Shown here one piece after another: positions 35,136-43,979 of a DNA stretch of 64,000 nt. The notes under the pieces are model-generated. The model did not search any database. It was given only the letters and a program-made list of their open reading frames with translations, and was not told where the DNA came from. Positions within the stretch are counted from its first letter, which is position 1. Each line of letters starts with the position of its first letter. The position numbers and the translations under genes are program-made. Source of the DNA: Beijerinckiaceae bacterium (GTDB lineage: Bacteria > Pseudomonadota > Alphaproteobacteria > Rhizobiales > Beijerinckiaceae); NCBI GenBank assembly GCA_027532775.1, contig JAPZTO010000003.1:806001-870000 (forward strand). The letters run 5' to 3'.

Positions 35136-36695
35136 ATGTCCACCGACAAGAACCGCGTCCTGATTTTCGACACCACCCTGCGCGACGGCGAGCAATGCCC
35201 CGGCGCCACCATGACCTTCGAGGAGAAGCTGGCCATTGCCGATTTCCTCGACGAGATGGGCGTCGACATCATCGAGGCCGGCTTCCCGATCGCCTCCGAC
35301 GGCGATTTCGAGGCAGTTTCCGCCATTTCCAAGCGGGTGAAGAATGCCGTTGTGGCCGGCCTCAGCCGCGCCGCCTTCAAGGATATCGACAGGGCCGCCG
35401 AAGCCGTGAAGCACGCGCGGCGGCCGCGCATCCACACCTTCATCTCCACCTCGCCGGTGCATATGAAGTACAAGCTCCAGAAGGAGCCGGATGCCGTGCT
35501 GCAACTGGTGATCGACCAGTGCACCCGCGCCCGCAACCATGTCGAGGATGTCGAATGGTCGGCCGAGGATGCCACCCGGACCGAGCATGATTTCCTCTGC
35601 CGCTGCGTCGAGGCCGCGATCAAGGCCGGCGCGACCACGATCAACCTGCCGGATACTGTCGGCTATGCGACGCCGGACGAATACCGCGCCATGTTCGAGA
35701 TGGTGATCAACCGCGTGCCGAATGCCGACAAGGCGATCTTCTCCGTTCATTGCCATGACGATCTCGGCCTTGCCGTGGCGAACACAGTGGCCGGCCTGAT
35801 GGGCGGCGCGCGGCAGGTGGAATGCACGATCAACGGCATCGGCGAGCGTGCGGGCAACGCGGCACTGGAAGAAATCGTCATGGCGATCAAGACGCGCAAT
35901 GACGTGTTTCCGTTCCAGACCGGGATCGAGACGACGATGCTCAATCGCGCGTCGAAGCTGGTTTCCGCCGCGACCTCGTTTCCGGTTCAGTACAACAAGG
36001 CGATTGTCGGCCGGAATGCCTTCGCGCATGAGAGCGGCATCCACCAGGACGGGATGCTGAAAAACAACCAGACCTACGAGATCATGACGCCGGAAACGGT
36101 GGGCGTGTCGAAGACCAGCCTCGTCATGGGAAAGCATTCGGGCCGCAATGCCTTCCGCGACAAGCTCAAGCAGCTGGGCTACGAGCTGGCCGATAACCAG
36201 CTCGAGGATGCCTTCGTGCGGTTCAAGGCTTTGGCCGACCGCAAGAAGCATATCTATGACGAGGATATCGAGGCGCTGGTCGACGAGAATATCGCCACCG
36301 CGCAGGATCGTGTGAAGGTGCTGAACCTGCTCGTCGTGGCGGGCACCAACGGCCCGCAATCCGCCGTGCTGACGCTGGATATCGACGGCCAGCACCATAC
36401 CCGGCAATCGACAGGCAACGGCCCGGTGGACGCCACATTCAACGCCATCCATCAGATCATTCCGCATCAGGCGAAGCTGGAGCTCTACCAGGTGCATGCG
36501 GTGACCGAGGGAACCGATGCGCAGGCCGAGGTCTCGGTGCGGCTGGCCGATGAGGATGGCCGGCTGGTCAATGGCCGCGCGGCCGATCCGGATACGCTGG
36601 TGGCCTCGGCCAAGGCCTATATCGCGGCGCTCAACAAGCTGACCAAGCAGCGGGCCGGCGATGCCCGCGTGCATGCCCAGCACGGCGCGGCCTGA
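35136..36695 (+). CDS. leuA: 2-isopropylmalate synthase
   Basis: A 519-residue enzyme condensing acetyl-CoA with 2-oxoisovalerate, the first step of leucine synthesis. The signature [16 protein letters not shown] (about 10-25) and the metal-binding [13 protein letters not shown] (about 204-216) mark the catalytic barrel (1-280); the C-terminal LeuA_dimer domain (about 370-505) binds leucine for feedback. The start at ATG 35136 gives the conserved [12 protein letters not shown]. The upstream leader suggests leucine-responsive expression. Confidence 0.95.
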   Translation: MSTDKNRVLIFDTTLRDGEQCPGATMTFEEKLAIADFLDEMGVDIIEAGFPIASDGDFEAVSAISKRVKNAVVAGLSRAAFKDIDRAAEAVKHARRPRIHTFISTSPVHMKYKLQKEPDAVLQLVIDQCTRARNHVEDVEWSAEDATRTEHDFLCRCVEAAIKAGATTINLPDTVGYATPDEYRAMFEMVINRVPNADKAIFSVHCHDDLGLAVANTVAGLMGGARQVECTINGIGERAGNAALEEIVMAIKTRNDVFPFQTGIETTMLNRASKLVSAATSFPVQYNKAIVGRNAFAHESGIHQDGMLKNNQTYEIMTPETVGVSKTSLVMGKHSGRNAFRDKLKQLGYELADNQLEDAFVRFKALADRKKHIYDEDIEALVDENIATAQDRVKVLNLLVVAGTNGPQSAVLTLDIDGQHHTRQSTGNGPVDATFNAIHQIIPHQAKLELYQVHAVTEGTDAQAEVSVRLADEDGRLVNGRAADPDTLVASAKAYIAALNKLTKQRAGDARVHAQHGAA

Positions 36696-36710
36696 TCTGA
36701 CGGCCACGCC

Positions 36711-37637
36711 ATGCGCCTCGGGGTCGATCTCGGCGGAACCAAGATCGAGATCATCGCGATCGACAAAACCGGCGGCGAAAAGCTTCGCCGCCGGATCGCC
36801 ACGCCGCGCGGGCGCTATGAGGGGATTGTCGAGGCGATTGCCGGACTCGTTTGCGAAGTCGAGGCCGAGCTTGGAAAGGCGGGTCATGCCGGGCCGCACA
36901 GCCTTGGCATCGGCATGCCCGGCTCGATCTCGCCCTTTACCGGAACCTGCGTGAATTCCAACTCGACCGAGCTCAATGGCCGGCCGTTCCATCTCGACCT
37001 GCAGGCCGCGCTCGGTCGCGAGATCCGGTTCTCCAACGATGCCAATTGCCTCGCCGTGTCCGAGGCGGTGGATGGTGCCGGGGCCGGTGCCCGCGTGGTC
37101 TTCGCCGCGATCCTCGGAACGGGCTGCGGGGCGGGAATCGCGCTCGACGGTCGCGCCTGGGATGGCCCGCACCGGATCGCCGGCGAGTTCGGGCATAACC
37201 CGCTGCCCTGGCCCAGTGTCGAGGAAGTCACCGCTGCGCCGCCCTGCTATTGCGGCAAGAGGGGTTGCCTCGAGACCTGGATTTCCGGCACCGGCTTCCA
37301 GAACGATTTCGCCCGCGTTACCGGCGAGAGCCTGCGGGGCGATGCGATCATCGCGGCCATGCGCGAGGGTGAACCGGCCGCCATGGCGGCGTTCGGGCGT
37401 TATCTCGACCGCCTCGGCCGGGCGCTCGCCCATGTCTGCAACCTGCTCGATCCGGAGGTGATCGTGCTCGGGGGCGGCATGAGCAATGTGCCCGAACTCT
37501 ATCCGCGCCTGCCGGCGGCGATCACGCCCCATCTCTTCGCCGAGCATTTCATCACCCCGATCCGCCCGGCGCGGCACGGCGATTCCTCCGGCGTGCGCGG
37601 CGCGGCCTGGCTGTGGCCGCCGGATGGATTGGCTTGA
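36711..37637 (+). CDS. ROK family sugar kinase
   Basis: A 308-residue kinase of the ROK family (fructokinase, glucokinase, N-acetylglucosamine or N-acetylmannosamine kinases). The phosphate-binding MRLGVDLGGTKIEIIAID opens the protein, the catalytic region reads GIGMPGSISPFTG, and the zinc-binding motif is GEFGHNPLP with CYCGKRGCLETWISG (about 178-192). The motif spacing resembles fructokinase or GlcNAc kinase, but the sugar cannot be settled. It starts 15 bp after leuA and may be cotranscribed with it. Confidence 0.88.
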   Translation: MRLGVDLGGTKIEIIAIDKTGGEKLRRRIATPRGRYEGIVEAIAGLVCEVEAELGKAGHAGPHSLGIGMPGSISPFTGTCVNSNSTELNGRPFHLDLQAALGREIRFSNDANCLAVSEAVDGAGAGARVVFAAILGTGCGAGIALDGRAWDGPHRIAGEFGHNPLPWPSVEEVTAAPPCYCGKRGCLETWISGTGFQNDFARVTGESLRGDAIIAAMREGEPAAMAAFGRYLDRLGRALAHVCNLLDPEVIVLGGGMSNVPELYPRLPAAITPHLFAEHFITPIRPARHGDSSGVRGAAWLWPPDGLA

Positions 37638-37710
37638 GGATTGTGGCGCGCGCGCCATAGCGCCGGGCATGGCCACCTTTTATGGTCGCGGGAATTCGAC
37701 GGGAGACTCC

Positions 37711-38193
37711 ATGATCGCTCTATCACGTTTTCTGCGGCTGCTGCCCTGCGCCGCCCTTCTGGCTGCTGGCGGATGCGCCACGGTGACGCGCGGAACCACC
37801 AACCAGATCCAGATCGAGTCCGAGCCGTCCGGCGCCAGCGTCGAGACCTCGCTCAACCATCAATGCACGACGCCGTGCACGATCACGGTTTCGCGCAAGG
37901 AGGAGTTCTCGGTTGTCTTCAAGCTGGCCGGTCATCACGACCAGACGGTGTTCGTCAGGACGCAGATCGCCGGGACCGGCGCAGCCGGGTTTGTCGGCAA
38001 TGCCGTGGTCGGCGGCGTCGTGGGCATGGGGGTGGATGCCGTCAGCGGTTCGACGCTCGAGCATGCGCCCAACCCTGTAAGGGCCGTGTTGCAGAAGATC
38101 GAGGCGCCCAGGGCCGAGCCGCGGCCCGCGCGCAAGCGGGCACCGAAGCAGGCCGGCCTCGTTGAAGCGGGCAGGACTGCCGAGGAAGGCTGA
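37711..38193 (+). CDS. Lipoprotein with PEGA-like domain
   Basis: A 160-residue exported protein. It has a lipobox (LLAAGGCA, Cys20), then a short PEGA-like beta domain (IQIESEPSGASVETSLNHQC, then TTPCTITVSRKEEFSVVF) with a cysteine pair, a Gly-rich helix (AAGFVGNAVVGGVVGMGVDA) that could insert in or lie on a membrane, and a basic C-terminal tail. The function is unknown. GGGAGACTCC lies directly before ATG 37711. It precedes tRNA-Lys. Confidence 0.75.
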   Translation: MIALSRFLRLLPCAALLAAGGCATVTRGTTNQIQIESEPSGASVETSLNHQCTTPCTITVSRKEEFSVVFKLAGHHDQTVFVRTQIAGTGAAGFVGNAVVGGVVGMGVDAVSGSTLEHAPNPVRAVLQKIEAPRAEPRPARKRAPKQAGLVEAGRTAEEG

Positions 38194-38355
38194 GTCGCAG
38201 GCGGCAGGTGCCGGCCGGAATTCCCGGCCTGCCTGTTCCTGGCTCTTGCCTGTTCTTTGTGCTTGCCCGTTCTTTGCGCTTGCCAAGCCCCGGGCGATAC
38301 GGTATCGAACCGGCCTCGCGCGGGTTTCCCGCGCGTTGCCTTTTTCGGAAGGCTT

Positions 38356-38431
<76 letters not shown>

Positions 38432-38470
38432 TCTCTTTTCCCATCAGAAGCGGTCTTGCCATCAGCCACC

Positions 38471-38737
38471 TTACCGGGCACGGGGGCCACCCTCCTGGCT
38501 GTGGGATTGGTCAATTGTCTCCTGCGTCAGCGCTTCGGCGAGTTTCCGGATCATCGGCGCGGCGAAGACAACCAGCGGCAGCATGGTGAGCCAGGCGATT
38601 GCCCGGGCTGTCAACCAGGCGCCCCAGAATCCGCCTGCACGCCAGAAGGGCAGGCTGGCAATGCCGGAGGCGACGCCCGAGGTCAGGCCGGATTGCAGGA
38701 CACCATAGACGAGACGCACATAACGATTCGGGCACAT
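38471..38737 (-). CDS. DUF2798 family membrane protein
   Basis: An 88-residue protein with two predicted transmembrane helices (YGVLQSGLTSGVASGIASLPF and AWLTARAIAWLTMLPLVVFAAP), followed by MIRKLAEALT, matching the DUF2798 pattern. The function is unknown. It converges on tRNA-Lys from the opposite strand. Confidence 0.75.
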   Translation of the reverse strand: MCPNRYVRLVYGVLQSGLTSGVASGIASLPFWRAGGFWGAWLTARAIAWLTMLPLVVFAAPMIRKLAEALTQETIDQSHSQEGGPRAR

Positions 38738-38851
38738 GGCGGGCCTCCTGTGGAGAGAGCCAGCAAATCGCGCGCCAACCCCGCGGTTGGCGCCAGGTTC
38801 ATCCGGTGCTGCGCAGCCCGATCACGCCCTCTTCTTCGGGGTGGCGACAAC

Positions 38852-38879
38852 AAAAAACCCCGGCCGGAGCCGGGGTTCG
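38852..38879 (-). terminator. Terminator after the outer-membrane protein gene
   Basis: On the minus strand AACCCCGGC-TCCG-GCCGGGGTT is followed by a T-rich run; it lies 43 bp after the stop of the beta-barrel gene. Confidence 0.9.
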
Positions 38880-38919
38880 TGTTGTTTCCTTGCCGTTCGG
38901 TCAGAACTTAGCCGTCCGG

Positions 38920-39582
38920 TCAGAACTTGTAGTTCACGCCGGCGCGGAGGATGTGGCCATTGGCATTGGCGCCGAGGGCTGCACCCGAATTGTACGTCTG
39001 GCGGGCGAAGTCATAATAGAGGTATTCACCCTTTACCGAGATGTTGCGGGTGAGCGCCGCTTCGACGCCGGCACCGATGGTCCAGCCGGCACGATAATCC
39101 GAGCCCGAGAAGGCGCCGGCCGAGTGCTTGATGTCGGCGATGGCGAGACCGCCGGTCACGTAGGGCATGATGCGGTCGAACGAGTAGCCGAGGCGGCCGC
39201 GCAGCGTGCCGAACGAGCGGATGTCGGTCTTGCAGCCCGGGGCCGCACAGTTCGCATTGGTCGAGCCGTTCAGGCTGGCCCAGGCATAGTCGCCTTCGAT
39301 ACCAGCGACGAAATTGCCGATCTGGTGATTGTAGCCGAGCGTTGCGCCGACAAGGCCGCCGCCCAGTTCGATCTGGCCCGAGCGGGCGCCGCCGGAGCGA
39401 TGACGGCTGTCGCCACCGAAGCCACCGCCACCCTGGATACCGACGTAGAAGCCGGTCCAGTTATACTGCGCCATGACCGGCAGAGCCGCCGGCGGCGGCG
39501 ACTTGCGGGTGGCGAGATCGGCCGCCTGGGCCGAGGCCATCGCGCCGGCCAGCAGCGTGGTCGCGAGCAGAATCTTTTTCAT
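38920..39582 (-). CDS. Outer-membrane beta-barrel protein (Omp25/RopB-like porin family)
   Basis: A 220-residue outer-membrane protein with a signal peptide (MKKILLATTLLAGAMASAQA) and the usual start of the mature protein YNWTGFYVGIQGGGGFGG. Alternating hydrophobic strands (LVGATLGYNHQIGNFVAGIE, RGRLGYSFDRIMPYVTGGLA) end in the barrel closure HILRAGVNYKF, with a C-terminal Phe for BAM recognition. This is the eight-stranded Rhizobiales family including Brucella Omp25/Omp31. AAGGAG precedes the ATG. A strong terminator follows. Confidence 0.92.
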   Translation of the reverse strand: MKKILLATTLLAGAMASAQAADLATRKSPPPAALPVMAQYNWTGFYVGIQGGGGFGGDSRHRSGGARSGQIELGGGLVGATLGYNHQIGNFVAGIEGDYAWASLNGSTNANCAAPGCKTDIRSFGTLRGRLGYSFDRIMPYVTGGLAIADIKHSAGAFSGSDYRAGWTIGAGVEAALTRNISVKGEYLYYDFARQTYNSGAALGANANGHILRAGVNYKF

Positions 39583-39670
39583 GGGAACTCCTTCCATAAG
39601 ACAAATCCGTCTGGCTGCAGCAAGTAGGACGAATGCATCGTCGTGTCTGTAGCTTTCTGGTAACAATAGG

Positions 39671-39780
39671 TTTGCCATTTGTAGTCGGGTCTTGTCTGAA
39701 TTGTGGCAAATTATGGCAACAGGAAATTCATGATTGAGCAAAAGTTAACTTTGGCAAACTGACGGCAGAATTATGGCAAA
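39671..39780. repeat. Cluster of TGGCAAA repeats in AT-rich promoter region
   Basis: Five copies of the 8-mer NTGGCAAA (one ends in C) in 110 bp: inverted at 39671-39678 and direct at 39703-39710, 39713-39720, 39751-39758 and 39773-39780. The region is strikingly AT-rich for this window and lies between the divergent porin and EPS transferase genes (gap 39583-39881). Confidence 0.7.
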
Positions 39781-39881
39781 CAAATCGTTAATTTCACGAA
39801 TACCAGTCTATTCAAACTATCCGATTAACGGAATCGCTAAGGTTGTCGACTAGCGTCCGCTCCAGAAGGTGGAGTTTGGGT

Positions 39882-41357
39882 ATGTCGCTGGATTTGACGG
39901 AGCGCGAAAGGCCGGGTGCCACGCTGTCGGACCGTATGGCCGGCTGGATCCGGCGGGCATCCAAGCAGAAGATCATCGGCCTTGTCCTGATCTTCGACAT
40001 CATGACCCTTGTCGGCTGTGGCCTCTGGAGCGCCATGGCGTTCCTGCCGGCCAGTTTCGGCGGCGACGGAACCGCTTTCCTCCTCGTCGCCTCGGTCACG
40101 GGGTTGACCGTCTATTTCCTGCAGCGGCTCTGGGCCTATACGCTTCCCGCGCTGGCCATGCTGCCAAGGCAGATCAAGTCGGTGATCTATGCCCTGGGCG
40201 GGGCCTTCGTCGTCATGACGGGGCTGCTGTTCCTGATCGGCTTCGACATCATGGCGCTGCGCCTGTGGCTGCTGGGCTGGCTGCTCTTCAGCCTGATCCT
40301 GCTGGTTTTTTTCCGGTTGCTGGCCTCAGTGGCGATTTCCGATGCCGAAGCGCGCGGCGATCTGGCGCGGCGCGCGGTCATTGTCGGCGGCGGCAAGCCG
40401 GCCGAAGACCTGATCCGCCGGCTGTCGCGTTCGGGCAACCGCGCCATCCGCATTCTCGGCGTCTTCGATGACCGGGGCGGCGAACGCTCCCCCGATGCCG
40501 TCGATGTCTACCGGAAGATCGGGACCTTCGACGAGCTGGAAGCCTATTGCCGCGAGCAAGTGGTCGATCTGCTCATCATCGCGCTGCCGGCGTCGGCGGA
40601 AGAGCGCATCCTCCACCTTGTCCGGAAGCTGTGGCAATTGCCGATCGATGTCCGCATCGCAGCGCATGCCTCCCGGCTCAAACTGTCCAAGCGCGCCTAT
40701 AGCTATATCGGCGACGTACCGTTCCTTGCCGTGTTCGACCGGCCGCTCTCGGACTGGAACTCGGCGCTCAAGGCGGTGTTCGACCGTGTCGTGGCGGCGC
40801 TGGCGCTGGTGGTTCTCTCGCCGCTGATGCTCGCCGTGGCGCTGGCGGTGAAGCTCGAATCGAAAGGGCCGGTGCTGTTCCGGCAGCAGCGCTTCGGGTT
40901 CAACAACAATATCATCGGCGTGCTGAAATTCCGCTCGATGTATACCGACCGGACCGACGCCCACGGTGCCCGGCAGGTCACGAGGGATGATCCGCGCGTG
41001 ACGCGCGTGGGACGCTTCATCCGCAAGACCTCCATTGACGAATTGCCACAGCTGATCAACGTGCTGCGGGGTGAACTCTCGCTGGTCGGGCCCCGGCCGC
41101 ATGCCACGCAGTCCAAGGCCGCCAACCAGCTCTATCAGGATGTCGTCGACGGCTATTATGCCCGCCATCGCATGAAGCCCGGCATTACCGGCTGGGCGCA
41201 GATAAATGGCTGGCGTGGCGAGACCGACACGCTCGAGAAGATCGAGCGGCGCGTCGAGCATGACCTCTATTACATCGAGAACTGGTCGCTCCCGCTCGAT
41301 CTCTACATCCTCGCCATGACCCCGCTTTCGCTGTTCAACACCAAGAACGCCTATTGA
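39882..41357 (+). CDS. Undecaprenyl-phosphate glycosyl-1-phosphate transferase
   Basis: A 491-residue membrane enzyme of the WbaP/WcaJ/ExoY-type family that starts exopolysaccharide or capsule repeat units by transferring a sugar phosphate to undecaprenyl phosphate. There are four predicted N-terminal transmembrane helices (about 30-150), a CoA-binding-like Rossmann segment (AVIVGGGKPAEDLIRRL), a further helix (DRVVAALALVVLSPLMLAVALA), and the catalytic bac_transf domain with KFRSMYTDRTD, SIDELPQLINVLRGELSLVG and PGITGWAQINGWRG. AAGGTGGAG precedes the ATG. No polymerase or other EPS genes follow. Confidence 0.93.
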   Translation: MSLDLTERERPGATLSDRMAGWIRRASKQKIIGLVLIFDIMTLVGCGLWSAMAFLPASFGGDGTAFLLVASVTGLTVYFLQRLWAYTLPALAMLPRQIKSVIYALGGAFVVMTGLLFLIGFDIMALRLWLLGWLLFSLILLVFFRLLASVAISDAEARGDLARRAVIVGGGKPAEDLIRRLSRSGNRAIRILGVFDDRGGERSPDAVDVYRKIGTFDELEAYCREQVVDLLIIALPASAEERILHLVRKLWQLPIDVRIAAHASRLKLSKRAYSYIGDVPFLAVFDRPLSDWNSALKAVFDRVVAALALVVLSPLMLAVALAVKLESKGPVLFRQQRFGFNNNIIGVLKFRSMYTDRTDAHGARQVTRDDPRVTRVGRFIRKTSIDELPQLINVLRGELSLVGPRPHATQSKAANQLYQDVVDGYYARHRMKPGITGWAQINGWRGETDTLEKIERRVEHDLYYIENWSLPLDLYILAMTPLSLFNTKNAY

Positions 41358-41457
41358 GCGCGCCCGGCCGGATCACGGCCGCCATTGTGCGCTGACGCAC
41401 TGCCTGCCCGGGTGCATGACGTCAGGATGGCTGCTCCTGAACAGCCGGGGGCATGAT

Positions 41458-42264
41458 ATGCATCTTGATGTCTGGGGGGCGCGCGGATCGCACCCCGCCT
41501 CCGGTATGGCCTTCAGCCGGTTCGGCCATCACACGGCCTGCCTTTCGGTGCGTTCCGGCGACCACCTGCTGGTGCTGGATGCCGGCACGGGCGCCACCGC
41601 GCTGGCACGGGCGCTGGAGCCGAACCCGCCGCGCGTGGTCGAGATCCTGCTCAGCCATTTCCATCATGATCATGTCATGGGCCTGCCCTACCTGCTCATG
41701 AGCCTGCCGGCTGAAACCGAACTGCGGATCCATGCCTCGCCCGAGGGGGCCCTCGGCCTGGAGACGCTGGTGGCGGCGATCCTGTCCCCGCCGTATTTTC
41801 CGGCTGGCATTGCCGGGGTGCTCGGACGGACAGATTGCCGCCAGCATGCTGCCGGCGCGGCGTTCGAGGCCGGCGCTCTCGATATCCGCACGCACCCGCT
41901 GGAACATCCCGGCGGATCTACCGCCTTCCGCGTGTCGGATGGCGCCCGTTCGTTTGTCTATGCAACGGACCTTGAAGAGCCCGAACAGCCGGATCCCGCC
42001 TGGATCGCCTTTGCGCGCGGGGCTGACCTGCTGGTGCATGACACCATGTTCACCGAAGCGGAACGCGAGGTCCGGCGCGGCTGGGGCCATGCCACGATCG
42101 AGGGGGCCTTGCAGCTTGCCGATGCGGCCGATGTCGCCCGGCTGGTCGGCTTTCACCACAACCCGGTCCATGATGATCAAGTGATGTTTCAGCGGGAGCA
42201 GGAGCTTGCGCGCCGGCGCCCCGGATCGGGCCTCGCCCGGGAAGGCGAGGCCTTGCGCATCTGA
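41458..42264 (+). CDS. MBL-fold metallo-hydrolase
   Basis: A 268-residue metallo-beta-lactamase-fold protein. The di-metal motif is LLSHFHHDHVMGLP, with the later ligands in TDLEEPE, DLLVHDTMFTEAE and GFHHNPVHDD. The N-terminal WGARGSHPAS and the RFGHHTACLSVRSG block resemble the cyclic phosphodiesterase/RNase Z-like group. The substrate is unknown. Its start was taken at the ATG giving MHLDVWGARGS; an in-frame ATG 14 codons upstream is possible. Confidence 0.82.
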   Translation: MHLDVWGARGSHPASGMAFSRFGHHTACLSVRSGDHLLVLDAGTGATALARALEPNPPRVVEILLSHFHHDHVMGLPYLLMSLPAETELRIHASPEGALGLETLVAAILSPPYFPAGIAGVLGRTDCRQHAAGAAFEAGALDIRTHPLEHPGGSTAFRVSDGARSFVYATDLEEPEQPDPAWIAFARGADLLVHDTMFTEAEREVRRGWGHATIEGALQLADAADVARLVGFHHNPVHDDQVMFQREQELARRRPGSGLAREGEALRI

Positions 42265-42407
42265 CATGGGCGCCGATTCCCGGACATGCGAACAAAAGCC
42301 CCGAGGAAGGTCGAAAGGGCTTGCCTAATGCGCGTGTTCCGGCTTCATTCCGGGGCAAGCGAGCCGGTCAGTCTCGCATGCAACCAATTCCGGGAGGGAA
42401 ATTCGAC

Positions 42408-43454
42408 ATGATTGATCGTCGTCAGGCCATGCGCCTTGCGGCCCTGGGCGTTGCCGCCCCGGCCGTTCTTCGTGTCACGCGGGCCAATGCCGCCGAAGTG
42501 ACGCTGAAGATGCATCACTTCCTGCCTCCGGTCTCGAACGGTCATGCCCGGTTCCTGAAGCCCTGGGCCGACAAGGTCGCTGCCGAATCGAATGGTCGCA
42601 TCAAGATCGACATCTTCCCCTCGATGCAGCTCGGCGGTGCACCGCCGCAGCTCTTCGACCAGGCGCGCGACGGGGTGGCAGACCTCGTCTGGACGCTGCC
42701 GGGCAATACGCCGGGCCGTTTCCCGGGCATCGAGACGTTCGAGCTGCCCTTCGTTCCGGCCAAGAACGCCTTGCCGAACTCGATCGCGCTGCAGAAATTC
42801 GCCGACCAGTATCTCAAGGACGAGTTCAAGGAAGTTCACCCGATCTGCTTCTGGTCGCATGATCACGGGCTGATCCACACCAACAAGCCGGTCGCGAAGA
42901 TGGAAGACCTGGCGGGGCTGAAGATCCGCTTCCCGACCCGTCTGGCCGGCGAGGCGCTCAAGGCGCTCGGCGCCACCGCTGTCGGGATGCCGATCCCGCA
43001 GGTTCCGGAAAGCCTTGCCCAGCGCGTCATCGATGGCTGCGTCGTGCCGTGGGAAGTCGTCCCGGCGATCAAGGTGCATGAGCTCGTGAAGAACCATCTC
43101 GAGATTCCCGGTTCGCCGACCTTCTATGTCGCGACCTTCGTTCTCGCGATGAACAAGGCCAAGTACCAGGCCATGCCGGCGGATCTCCGCGCCGTGCTCG
43201 ACAAGAATTCCGGCGAGTTCGCCGCCCGCATGGCCGGCAAGGTCTGGGATGATCAGGCTGTGGCGGTGTCGGACATGGTCCGCAAGCGCGGCAACACGAT
43301 CACGACGCTCTCCGTCGAGGAGAATATCCGCTGGCGGAAGGCGGTCGAGCCGGTCCGCGAGGCCTGGCTGAAGGGCATGAAGGACAAGGGCCTCGATGGC
43401 GGCAAGCTGCTGGCCGCGGCCGAATCCATGATCGCCGAAGCTGCCCGCGCATGA
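42408..43454 (+). CDS. TRAP transporter substrate-binding protein (DctP family)
   Basis: A 348-residue periplasmic receptor of a tripartite ATP-independent transporter. A twin-arginine-like signal (DRRQAMRLAALGVAAPAVL, cleavage near 28) precedes the DctP fold: HFLPPVSNGHARFLKPWADK, QLGGAPPQLFDQARDGVADL and LAGLKIRFPTRLAGEALKAL, where the carboxylate-binding Arg is expected. The ligand is probably an organic acid. GGGAGGGAA precedes the ATG. The stop overlaps the small permease start (ATGA). Confidence 0.93.
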   Translation: MIDRRQAMRLAALGVAAPAVLRVTRANAAEVTLKMHHFLPPVSNGHARFLKPWADKVAAESNGRIKIDIFPSMQLGGAPPQLFDQARDGVADLVWTLPGNTPGRFPGIETFELPFVPAKNALPNSIALQKFADQYLKDEFKEVHPICFWSHDHGLIHTNKPVAKMEDLAGLKIRFPTRLAGEALKALGATAVGMPIPQVPESLAQRVIDGCVVPWEVVPAIKVHELVKNHLEIPGSPTFYVATFVLAMNKAKYQAMPADLRAVLDKNSGEFAARMAGKVWDDQAVAVSDMVRKRGNTITTLSVEENIRWRKAVEPVREAWLKGMKDKGLDGGKLLAAAESMIAEAARA

Positions 43455-43975
43455 GTGTCGAAACGGAAGCGCCGGCTCCGGCCGGCGCGCCCGCTTCACC
43501 GATCGACCGGATCGCGGCTGCCGTCGCCATGGCGGGCGGGCTGCTGTCCGTCGGGCTTGCGTTGATGGTCGTGACCAGCATCGCCCTGCGCACGCGCTGG
43601 ATTGGCGGCGCAGGCGTGCCGGGCGATTTCGAGCTCGCGCAGATGCTGACAGCGGTTTCGGTTTTCTGCTTCCTGCCCTTCTGCCAGGCGCGGAAGGGTC
43701 ATGTCATCGTCGATGCGGCGTCGCAGAAATGGTCTCCGCTCTGGAAAGCCCGGGTCGATGCGCTCTGGGAAATCGTGGCCGGGCTGGTTCTGGGCCTGAT
43801 GGCCTGGCAGCTGGGGCAGGGCGCGCTCGGCATGGTGCAGTCCGGTACCCGGTCGATGGTGCTGGGCCTGCCCCTGGCGCCAGCGGTCTGGACCTGCACC
43901 GCGCTCTGCTTCTTCCTCGCAGGGCTGGCCTTGTGGCGCGGCCTGACCGGGCTTTTCTCCTCCAGCATACGGTGA
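43451..43975 (+). CDS. TRAP transporter small permease (DctQ family)
   Basis: A 174-residue inner-membrane protein with four predicted helices (IAAAVAMAGGLLSVGLALMV, LAQMLTAVSVFCFLPFCQAR, LWEIVAGLVLGLMAWQLGQG and VWTCTALCFFLAGLALWRGL). The ATG overlaps the binding-protein TGA by 4 bp, and the large permease starts 4 bp after its stop, so P-Q-M are one coupled unit. Confidence 0.9.
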   Translation: MSVETEAPAPAGAPASPIDRIAAAVAMAGGLLSVGLALMVVTSIALRTRWIGGAGVPGDFELAQMLTAVSVFCFLPFCQARKGHVIVDAASQKWSPLWKARVDALWEIVAGLVLGLMAWQLGQGALGMVQSGTRSMVLGLPLAPAVWTCTALCFFLAGLALWRGLTGLFSSSIR

Positions 43976-43979
43976 CTGC

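Noticed and set aside
34899-37676. A 925-residue minus-strand frame opposite leuA and the ROK kinase
   Set aside because: It lies antisense to two well-identified genes, has biased low-complexity composition typical of shadow frames in GC-rich DNA and matches no family.
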